Part shown: positions 51,143 to 62,011 of the stretch, one piece after another
Numbering within the stretch: the stretch's first letter is position 1
Layout: every line of letters begins with the position of its first letter
NCBI RefSeq assembly: GCF_030272615.1
Contig: NW_026728921.1
Coordinates: forward strand, 186,001-250,000
Direction: 5' to 3'
Source of the DNA: Cryptomeria japonica
Taxonomy: Eukaryota > Streptophyta > Pinopsida > Cupressales > Cupressaceae
DNA: 64,000 nucleotides
Notes under the pieces: generated by a model
Told to the model about the DNA's origin: nothing
What the model saw: only the letters and a program-made list of their open reading frames with translations
Database searches by the model: none
Program-made: the position numbers and the translations under genes

Positions 51143-53528
51143 TTCTATATTCGTCACCTACTCAGAACTCTCCCTTGAAAACTCCTAATCTGTAATATCA
51201 TTTGTCACAGAGTTACCTTGGTGGTTCTGTATTCTTTACCTTGGTATGAGCTTAATGTTTGCATGTACTCGTATTATTTCAGGAAAAGAACTATTACTAA
51301 GAGCCATGGGATATTCAAAGGAGACAAAGATTTATGTTCAGTACCATAAGAAATATGTTCCCTAATTTGATAAGTTCGAAAAAAGGTCCTAATATGAGAC
51401 AGTTATGACTCGTAGGTTTTTCAAATTCTTTTTTGTGAACTTGCATTTTCAATAGTCTTCCTGATCTGAAATGGGTATTATTTATTTGAAATCCTTGTTT
51501 CATATTGTGGCCCTGCAAGGTATGCCTTGCAGTTTATTTTCACATTTTTGGAAGCTTTTCATTCCAATATACTGCGAACACAGGACTCCTCTGCTGTCCA
51601 ATCACTAGCACTGTAGCACCGCAGTGCATATCACTGAGAACACTAGATGAAACAGCAATATATTTGTCATAGCCCCTAGAAACTATGTTTATTATTTTGC
51701 ATGACCCTTGTTGGATGTCCGTTTTGTTATATGGACTATATATGTGTATCAGTTGTAAAGTTGATGTTAATATTATTGAATATAATTATTATCTTTATTA
51801 TGCTATCTCTTATTTAATGTATTTATTTTGTTTAGAAGACGAATAATGTGTGGGTGTCTTTGGGTGCAGGTATAAAGGTGTATGTGTCAAAGTCTCTGGT
51901 TAGTCTTTGGGATAATTTAGATTTTTGCAATCCAGTTAAATTGAATTTGTAAATTTAATAATATAAGCAAATCTAGCCAGAATTGTTTGAGCTACCATTT
52001 ATTACTAAAATTCTTTATTCAATCATTATTGTTTAGTTATTATTGATTATGAATGCAAATATTGATACTATCATATTTACATATTTGTTAAGTAAAGGTG
52101 TTTATAATAAATTTACCAAAGAATAATAAACTGAATTTAATATATAATAAATATATTAAATGGTAAACAACAACTAAATATCAATATAAACATAAATTAA
52201 AAAAACATGAATAAATAAATAGAAGCATATAAACAAATAATTAAATCTATAATGTATGGGGAAGGAGTGCAAAATATAAATAATAGTTAATAAATGTTCC
52301 AACTATCCCATGAGGGGAGGTAGGAAATAAAACAAGCAAATGTATTGAAGGAAATGAACACATGGGTAGGAAGTACATGGCAGCAAAATAATTTATTGGA
52401 GAAGCTAGGCACCAAAATGTAGCACACCATAGTTAATGAGCATGGCCAAAGGCATGGGAGAGATGAATGTAGGACAAAGAGGAGAGCTCTACCATTAAAA
52501 TGTTATTGCACCCATGTCTATAAAGGTTGTCCAAAAAAAAAAAAAAAGACACCATGATGCTAGGCATGCTTAAAAACCCTATGAACCCTCATAAATCAGA
52601 TTATCAATACATTCATTCTGAGCTAGGAAACACAAAAAAAAATGTGAGGGATTGCAACCAAAGGGGGAGAACAAGGAAGAAATGTGTAGGTTCATGCATT
52701 GGAAAAACCGTAGGACTCTATTAATCCAAGTTCATTTATTCTAATTGAAATTATAATTTCTATTATGATCCAATGAATAGATTTTAAATATAATTAATTA
52801 AAGTCTTAAATTACCCTCTCCTATTGATTTGCAACACACTAGTTATAATATTAATATTTCCATATGCGCTATCGACTCCCTCTATTTATCATGTCTTTAA
52901 ATTTCACACATTTTCCATAATCAATGATAGATTTAAAGAAATCCATCATAAATTATAACACTTCATAGATTTCACGTATTTATGAATTATGATAGGTACA
53001 TTAAACAAATCAATTACTAGATATATAAAATATCATACTAGTTGTGACGACATTTAGAGGTGTTAACTTGGGAGTTGGATCATGTTAAAATTCAAGAATA
53101 TAATTACTTTTGTAGAGCAATAATATATCTCCATAGATGTTAATATCGAACCTTTCTAATAAGATAGCTGAAATAAAAATAGGTCAAACAACTCAGTCTT
53201 TTCAAACTCATTTTTGTAATGTATCACTTTCTAAATCTCATGTGTTGGAGTATTGCATATTTTAGTTGCATAGATTGGAATCTACTTGTTTGAACTCTTG
53301 AAATTAAGTAATGAAGTGGAATGACCAAATTAAGTGCATTCACTCAAAAGTAAAATCAAGACTGCCTTGTATAAGATGTCACTAAAAATGCATATATACT
53401 TTATAATAGGAAAAGCTCAAAGAATACACTCATAGTAACGAAAAAATTCTACCTCAATGGTCTTTTCTTGCCAATATTGCTAGACCCTTAGTGAAGAAGC
53501 TGAGTACACAACTACACTAATTATTTTT

Positions 53529-55385
53529 ATGAAAACTATATTGGTGGATTGTGTGGACGAGTATGAAGTCCTAAAAAGAGCACACCTGAGACTCGAAGTG
53601 AAACAAATTAATGATTATGGTCTGAAGATAAACACTCCAAATATTGTGGATGATGAAAACGATTTTCTTGACCCCCAATTTGTCGATGATAGGAAGCCAG
53701 AAGTAATACCAGAAATTGACTGGAAAGAAGATGAGGAAGAACAAATTCAAACCAAGACAATCTTGGTCATTCTAAGAATAGAGAAGTGGGTTAGAAAGAA
53801 GAAACTAAGTAGAAGCTCAAGGAAGGGTTCAACCTCAACCACTAAGGTCTTCAATATCTAATTCTCTTGTCCCATCTTGTGCTGTAAGTTCACTGAAACA
53901 GGGAAAAGGAGGACAGAGAGAAAAGACAGTGCAAATCAAAGAGGAGACAACTTCTGTCAGAGTCACTCGCTCTAGAACAAGGGACAAAAGACAATCCTTG
54001 CCTGTTGAAACTATGGTGGTTGACCTTGAGATGGATACCACCTCAATTGATCCAATCAAAGAAACAAAAAGTGCTGGCTGATGAGGGTAATAATCGGCAG
54101 GAATAGGAAGCCTCAAATGAAGTTACTACTATGGTAGTAAGGAACGGAAAAGAGATTGGAACTGATTTAGATAAGCCTCAAGTTCCTTCAGGACTAGTAT
54201 GGTTAGCAAATATGTCAAGAAACATTAAGAGAAACATTGTTCCAGCCTCGATTCCAATAGAAGACATGGTGAGTAAATTCTTGGGAAAGACTCCAAAAAT
54301 GAAGAAGTCCAAAACTATGTCAAAATTTGACTTTGATGCAGATAGTGGGAACTAGATTGCAGAGATTGCATGCCCATCAATAGATGAAAAGACAGAGAAC
54401 TCCACATCTTAGGACTTCATTGTTGAAAAGATAAATATTGGAACTGCTTCTCAAGCCACATATGTTCTCCACCTTGAGGATTCAACAAAGAAAATCATAA
54501 CCAGGACCTGGAAAGACAAAAAAGATAAGCATCGGATGAAAGAGATGTTACGAAGGATGGTTGAATCCATTCAGGCAATCAATTCTCTGAACCCTCAAAC
54601 TATGTCATAGATTCCAAAGTCCTTTGATCCTAAGTCCCTTGCAAATTAGAAGAATTTAGAGTAAATACAAAAATGCAGGTTGATCATAGAAACTGTGATG
54701 GAGTGGCTAGAAAAGATTTGAAAGTCTGGTGCAGAGTAATATGTTAATCTAAGCAAGGTATAGGATGGGGCAATGCAATTAATGAAGGAGTTGGAAGTTT
54801 AAATTGTCAATTGGAAGAAAGGGGAAGCTAAATGGGCATCAAAAGTTGTGCAGATGTGAGAAGTGTAGAATTACGGGGTAATGAAGTTTCTTGCGAAAAG
54901 ACCTATGGCTGACCTGGATGATAGCATTTTGTATGTGTGCCAGAGGAACATTGAATGGAGAAATTCTCTTATAAAATAGGCTTATGAGGACTTCGCAAAG
55001 TTGGTAAACCAACTCACAGAATTAGTTACTTAAATAAGAAACGAGCTTGTGTGCAATGGGATTTAATGTTTGAATGATGATTGAAGAACCCTTGAAACGA
55101 TCAAGGTTATAATAGGATCATTTAAGAGGAAAATTGATTATGTGAAAGAGGCTAAGGGTTAGGTTCCAGATGACTTAAGTGTGATTGTTAAGATCGAATC
55201 ACTCTTGTTTTTATGCATTAGACATCTGGATAGTCACTCTGACAAAAGTCACACAAGTTAACAAGGAAAAAGAGGTCTGGAAGCAATGTACGGCACGCGT
55301 GGGATTACCTCATCATACAATCATTCAACACTTCACCACTACTCATGCAGATTGGAGGAAAGAAGCAGTTATAAAACCTGCATAG
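53529..55385 (+). pseudogene. Decayed plus-strand gene of unknown function (units 5/6)
   Basis: Nearly the same allele as the copy at 10060-11916, 43,469 bp away. The N-terminal ORF is intact (53529-53861), the central ORF 54131-54355 is cut at the same TGG-to-TAG site, and both downstream CAG-to-TAG changes are present. A private Ser-to-Arg change (NMSRNIK) separates the two. Sharing three stops plus the flanking private variants shows recent common ancestry of these non-adjacent units. Confidence 0.5.
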
Positions 55386-56206
55386 TGACATTTTGCGTTG
55401 ATGATAAATCCTTTTTCAATTGTTAGTTGCATAAACAATTTTATATTTATACTGGTTTCGCTGACTTTGCAGGGCAGAATTGTTGGCTTTCCATGTTTCT
55501 TGTTATAATTGTTTGCCCGGTTGTGGCTATATAACAATATTTTCGAGACTCTAGAAAGATCCAAAAAATTGTGATTTTTCGAGCATCAAACAATATATGT
55601 TTATGTTTTGAATTCCTTGGAACTGGATTGACTGATTTACAAATCAAAATGATTATGGTGTGTAGTCTTTGAATTTGTGCGTTTAAAGATTGGCGATCTT
55701 TCTTTAAAAAATCAGTTATGTGCATCATACATTATTCTTATCAGTCAATTCTATATTTTCTTGAATTCATTGTAATATATATTTGTTAGAATATTCATTC
55801 TGGATTGAGTTGCGTTGATCCCCCTTGCCCTGTGAGGCATGAGAGGGTATCGATCAAAATCAATACTGCATTGAACTTGCTTTGCACTGAATTTATGGAA
55901 TGAACTTATGCTCAGATACAGAGTCTGTGGTCTCTTATTTAATCTTTATAATTTTCACTCTTTTTTTATATTATGGCATTCCTTTGTGTTGATAGATGAA
56001 TGCTAAAACCTTTTTATGCTTTTTGGTTAAAAGCATCTTCATTTCAAGATTTTCTGTGTAGAATTTATTGCAAATAATATGAGGAGCTTCCCTCTAATGC
56101 AGAGGATGGATTTTGATTAGTTCATCCAACTATTGGTTTATTTGTGTCATTTTATTAAGGGGTGTACAAAAGTGGTATTATCATTTAGAGAAAATAACTA
56201 TTGCAA

Positions 56207-57201
56207 TTACAAGAAAGGGACAAATTTGTTAGCCAACCCATACAAACGAAAGCGTTGATCTCCCACTGCTGGTGAAGAAATATATAACTCTTTCCTCACA
56301 TCCTTCAGTTGTCTCTTGCACAAAAGCAACAATACCGGCAAGCCTTGCGGCTTCCAAAACCCCATCAGCCCATATTCTCCAACCTCGTATGGGTTCCTTT
56401 GCACCATGCCTCTTCTCTACACCCATTTTTATTGGCACTTGGTGCATAGTAGGATTCTTCTCATTTTGGGAGACAAGCCCCATAGAGAATTCCCTAGGAT
56501 GCCCAAATACCTCGGGAAACCTTTCACTGCCCACCATTTTCTTTATACTCCGTCTCCTTGGTGAAGCTCTCTTCACTAGGGTCAACTTCAATTTCTACCA
56601 CATCTTGAAAATAATCCAAAACAAGGCCCAAGCCGGACCTCGTTCGTGGAAACTCTCCCACCACATCAAGAGGCTCGACACGTTGTCTTCGTTTTGCCCT
56701 GCAATGGTCATCATCATGTGTATCTAGAGCACGTAGAATTCTAGGAAATAGTTTTGCTTATAGAAGCACCTCCCATTGCATCAAGCACAACATCTTACAC
56801 TTCATTAGCCAAGTCCATAGGCACATATTCTTCTAAGAAAAGGTCTCCTCTCTCTTAAACCACAACCTCTTTTCTAGCATCTTTCTGCTAAAAAATTCTG
56901 GTGTCTATATAGGGACTATCTTCAACTCCAACTGAGGCATCACAACTTTCAACCTTCACCACACAAATGCCAACAACTTCTTGACCATTAACAGTTTGGC
57001 CAATAACTACCAAAGATGGCTCAAGATAGGAGCAAATAAGTATCCCAACATCCTTCTCTTTGTTGGATTCTCCTCTTCCATTGAGTTCCCCTTTTTCTTC
57101 CAGCCATCCCACCAAAGCACATGACACTTGAAGCGCTTTTTTACATGGAATATAAAACTACCATAGAAGTTATGAATTTTACCTTCTCCTTCTTCCTCCA
57201 T
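56207..57201 (-). pseudogene. Gene remnant inside truncated LTR element (unit 6)
   Basis: Matches unit 2 (FHVKKRFK, MLGYLF, SERFPEVFG, STLSFVWVG) at a constant 43,469-bp offset with no indel. It differs by only a few bases, such as tctagagcacg near 56725. Confidence 0.45.
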
Positions 57202-57220
57202 CTCTACTCAAGCCAACCTA

Positions 57221-57233
57221 GGCTCTGATACCA
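57221..57233 (-). other. tRNA-iMet primer-binding site (unit 6)
   Basis: Consensus TGGTATCAGAGCC on the minus strand, 2 bp from the LTR. Confidence 0.88.
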
Positions 57234-57235
57234 AT

Positions 57236-57573
57236 TGTTAGATATAAAGAAGCCGAGAAAAGATAATTGAATGAAACAAAAAATGTTTCACCAATAAATG
57301 TCTACATCCACCAAAGCAGGAAAATCTTATCTATTAGCCGATATCCAGTACATGGCTATACAAATCTATTTATACATTACGTCAGACATAAAATGAAGAG
57401 TCAAGGGAAGGCAAACAGACCGTTGGGCTTCATATACCCAACAAGAAGTATCCCCCTCTCTATATAATTGGGTTGAACAAATAATTTGGAATAAAATTTA
57501 ATAATATTAGTTAAATATTATTTAATTATATTTAATTGATAGAATCTATATATAATAATAATTTGGTCTAACA
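57236..57573 (-). mobile_element. 338-bp LTR of a truncated LTR retrotransposon (unit 6)
   Basis: Ends intact; TATA box at 57366-57374. No private indel. Confidence 0.85.
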
Positions 57574-57811
57574 ATTTATTTAAAACAAAATTGAATAATA
57601 TTGATTAATGTGTTTTTTGTTATATTTAAATAAAATTAAGAATAAAATACTATTTCTCTTCCCTACTCTGTATAATCATCCGTCCATTTATTTGCAGCAA
57701 AATAAACTCATAAGAAAATTATTGAAGCAACTCTTTGAAAAAATAAATTATAGATTTTTCTCTAAAATAAAAGAATTAATTAAAAAATTCTTACCTACCC
57801 TACATTACTAA

Positions 57812-58718
57812 TGGATAACTTATTGCCCTAGGGCATAATTTTAGTGTAAAATTATAGAAGTAACCCTTTCTAAATAAAAATTTCTTCATTCTTCTTTAAA
57901 AATATTTTAAAAGATAATAATAGTTCATTATCTACCCAACATAATTGGTTGATCATTTCTTTTTCAAAAGGCATAACTTAGTGAAAAATATAGAAACATC
58001 TCCTTGAAAAATCTTAACTACCCTTTGTAACCATTGGATCAAGTGATAGACATCTCTTTGAAAATTGAAACTATTGTTTCATCTTAAATAAACAATATTT
58101 TTATTACCTACCCTTCTTAACTATTGGGTCACTTACTGCACACGAGGCATAGCCGAAAATTGTAGAAACAACTCCTTGGAAATTATAACCACCCTATGTA
58201 ACCATTGGATCACTAGATAGGAAATTCTTTCTCCTCTAAATAAATAATTTTTCCTTAACTATAACCATTCAATCACCTTATATCCCAGAGGGCATAAGTT
58301 TAGTAGGGAACTATAGAAACAACTCCTTGGATATTTTAATTACCTTATGTAACCATTGGATCACAATATAAGTAACTCTTTGGAAATTGAATCTATTGAT
58401 TTTCCTTAAAAATAAAACAATATTTCTGGTACCTACCCTTATTAACTATTGCATCACTTATTTGCCACTAGGCATAAGTTTAGTGGAAAATTATAGAAGG
58501 AACTCCTTGAAAACATTAACTACCCTATGTAACCATTGGATCACTAGATAAGCAACTCATAGAAAATTGGAATTATTGATTGACAATAAAAATAAAATGA
58601 TATTTCTCTTACCTACACCTCTTAACTATTTGAATGCTTATTTCAAACCATTTGTTTTCTCTACCCCTCTTAACTTTTGGAATGCTTATTTCAAACTATT
58701 TATTTTCTCTACCTACCC
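57812..58718. repeat. Degenerate internal repeat (unit 6)
   Basis: Even-unit type, nearly identical to units 2 and 4. Confidence 0.72.
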
Positions 58719-59670
58719 ACTATCTATTTGACAAAATTTCTCGTTAGCCATTCAACTATTTATTTTGCTTCATCGATCAACCTTCACCAATATGTCTTCC
58801 TCTTTCTCATGACTTTCACCAGTTTGAATGGCCTTGGAGATGCTAGCTTGTAGGTTAGTACTAGAGAGTGTGTTCAGAAATTTTATGTTGTAGGGCTAAG
58901 ACAATGACATTCTTTCGGTAGATGGAGGAAAGTATGAATAATCTTTTCACTTAGATATTAATTTTTTTACACTTTTTCCCATTACAATGATATATTTTTT
59001 TGTTTTTTCCCTCTATATTTATGTGTTTGTTCCTGAGTGTAGTGGAGAACATAAGTAGCACTATGGAGAGCACAAATAGCAGAAATATGTCCACATGATA
59101 GAAACCAACAGAAATAAATATTATATTTCTTTTGTTTTTAATACAATTAATTTTTTTTATTTTTTTTTTCAATAAATAAATTTTATTGTAAAACTCGTTA
59201 TTTTCTTTACATCTTGAGAACAGAAGTTTATCATCATATTGTTGTAATCTAAAATGTGAAGGTTTTCTCTCCATGTTTCCTTTGCACCAATGAGCTCTTC
59301 TACGTCATGCCTTTGCACCATCTTTTCTTTATACACCTTTTTAATTCAACTTGACATTCTCCGAATGTTAATTGAATTCAAGTGCATGTCTGTCTTTCAG
59401 GAGGACATTTGCTTTTAGATTCTGTACTTAATTTGTGCAAAAGTTCCTTCTCGTATATTCATGCACGTAGGAATGTGATAGTGGTTCTAGTCCCACTCAA
59501 CATTCTTGTGGCTTCAATGCTTAGGTCTGTCTCAACCTCTTCATATGGGTTTTGCATCTGAGTTTGAAGGAGCTTCTTATACAATGTTTTTATATGCACT
59601 ATTCATAATTGTGAAAGTAATTTCTGTAATGTTTTTCATGCATGACATTCTTCCTTTGATTGTTTCACAG

Positions 59671-59796
59671 CTTATAAATGGCTCGCAAGGTCCAACTGGG
59701 CAACAATGGAAGGTGGAGTTAGTAAGTATAAACAATAAAGTAGAATTTCGACATGGTTGGCAAGAATTTGTCAGTTATATAGCGATGTTTTACTAG
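59671..59796 (+). pseudogene. B3 domain exon fragment (unit 6)
   Basis: Identical protein over the domain part. Upstream gtgaaagtaatt is private. The lack of protein variation in six units most simply reflects array homogenisation, because the fragment is incomplete. Confidence 0.6.
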
Positions 59797-61084
59797 ACAT
59801 TCATATATATGGAAGATTTGGGGGGAAGAAAATTTTCAATGCTGATAATTTTGAAAAAGCAGATATTCTTTAGAATAAGAGATTCCTTTCTAATAAAATA
59901 TATAGTTTAAATCAATCAGTGGACAATAAATTGTTGATTGATTTAGTTTCTCATGAGAAAGATAACAAATAAAAGAACAAGGAGGAAATCCTCATTTTTT
60001 GATAGAGCAAAAGTTTTGTTAAAAAATATAGAGTTTTCTAAATTTGTTAGTTTCATAACTAGCTTCCAGAGTTGCATTTGAACTGTATTTTTTCAGAATA
60101 ATACAATTTCATAAGCTAGCTAGTTATGGAACAGACAAATTTAAAAAGTTCTATCTATTTTTGCTATCAAGAAATGAATATTTTCATTTGGATATTTTAT
60201 TTTCAGACTCACCGTTATCTTTTTCATCAGAATCCAATTCAATTAGCAATTTCTTGCCTAACGCTTGATTTAAACTAGCATTTTGTTAGAAGGGAACCTC
60301 TCATTTGAAACAGTGTCTTGTTTTTCAGAATTTTGAGCACTGAAGTTTTTGGCACACCCAGACTTTCCATATATATGAACCTCTAAGTAAAGACAAAAGA
60401 AAATCTCACACTTCCAGGCTGCAATAATGGAGTCTCCGACAAAGAAGGAGTTGAGTTGTGGGCCAGTTTCCGAACCCAGAGTGGCTGCTTAACAGTTTGA
60501 TTATGGAGAAGAATTATAAAAGCAGTTGCACTATTTAACATTTTTTTTTGTCATTTGACAAGAAAACAGTTGCACTATAAAATCTATTATATTAACTCAT
60601 ATTTGTGACCATTCGTGTCCAGGAACAAGAATAAGAGGAAATAGTACAGAAGATTCAGCCAAGAGCTGCACCAAAGTTGATAATTTTCTCTACTTCCCAC
60701 ATATTGTTGAGGGTGTCAAGTCCTTTTGATAGCACACTAGAGATCTCTTTCCTCCAAGGCAATTGCAGCATTTGATAGCATTTCAAATTTATTTCCCATT
60801 TCATTAATGGTGTGTTATTACCACAAGCTTTCAGCCTGGCTTTCTTTCTTATTATATGTGCTCAACAAATGGGTAATTCCTCCTTTTTCTTCTATCTTAG
60901 CTTTTCAAGAGAGAACAATAATTTTCAGTGGTTCTATCTTACATTAACCTTTCTAAATGTGTAACTGCTACTTTGTAGGAATTAATTTTATTGATATTCT
61001 CAGTGGTTCTATGTAATGTCACTGAGTTACCTACTCAGAACTCTCCCTATAATGTCACTGAGTTACCAATTCTCAGTGGTTCTA

Positions 61085-62011
61085 TGTAATGTCCCCTTTT
61101 TAGGATAACTTCTGTCCTCTAAATCTCAATTATTACTATGGAAGTGATCTTTGATAACACTTCAAATTATATAATTGATATAATATATGCAACAATAATA
61201 TCATGCGAGGATATATATATAGAGAGAGAGATTATGTGTTGATTAATGCTAACTCTGATTGAATAATTACATGTATACCAAATGATGTGATCAATATATC
61301 GGCTCTTTCTGCAATTCACTTTGATGAGATTATCTCTGCTATATCTGATATGTCATATAAATTATGCAAGCTGAACTTGATATTCAATCGGATGTTATTT
61401 CTGATCTAACACTTGAGTATATAAAATGTATATATATATACAATGCTAATGTCGCTGGTATCTATGTGTTGCTGTTTCAGGTGTGTAGTTATATTCTTGT
61501 TGATTCTGTTGTAGACGATTTGCACTCGCAACAATGATGTTGTCTCTGATATATCCTTTTGATCTATGCAACAATGATGTTGTCTCTGATATTTTCTTTT
61601 GATCTATCAAACGAACAGATCCAATAAAGGATAAATAAAAGATCAACGTTTTTCTAATCATCCTTGATGAAGTGTGATCGATGTCCCACTTATACCTTGC
61701 AAATCAAAGGGTCACATCTTTTGAATGTGTAAGAGACATGTCTTTACCTAACCGTGTGTATTTCCAAAGATCGCATCTCTTTAATATACTAATTATTATT
61801 GTTATCCCTTAATCGATGTCACCCCGATTAGTGCTTCTTCTTTTAATTATTATTATATCTTCATTGTTGTTCTTCTATCTCAGCCACGTCACTTATAACG
61901 TCTCATTGAATCGATCACATACTTATCGTGTGTATCGTCTTGCTGCTGTAGATGCTCATAGTGTAGATGTTGGTGATTGAACTAGTGGATTGTCTGTATG
62001 GGGACATCACA
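61085..62011. mobile_element. 927-bp solo LTR with TTCTA target duplication (unit 6)
   Basis: TTCTA at 61080-61084 and at 62012-62016. Shares the unit-4 variant set. The 40-bp duplication is at 61528-61607. Confidence 0.92.

Larger units (their letters stand above)
43474..54341. repeat. Tandem macrosatellite, unit 5 (10,868 bp)
   Basis: Fifth copy, the most patchwork. Around 49.5-50.0 kb it shares variants with units 2 and 3 (tatatgtgaacc, tggctttcttatt) but also the gtcaag form of units 1, 4 and 6 a hundred bases away. By 50.26 kb it carries the atggaagtgat form of units 4 and 6, and from 51.3 kb it matches unit 1. Private changes include a 1-bp insertion in the 338-bp LTR and a 2-bp deletion in the solo LTR. 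Confidence 0.97.
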
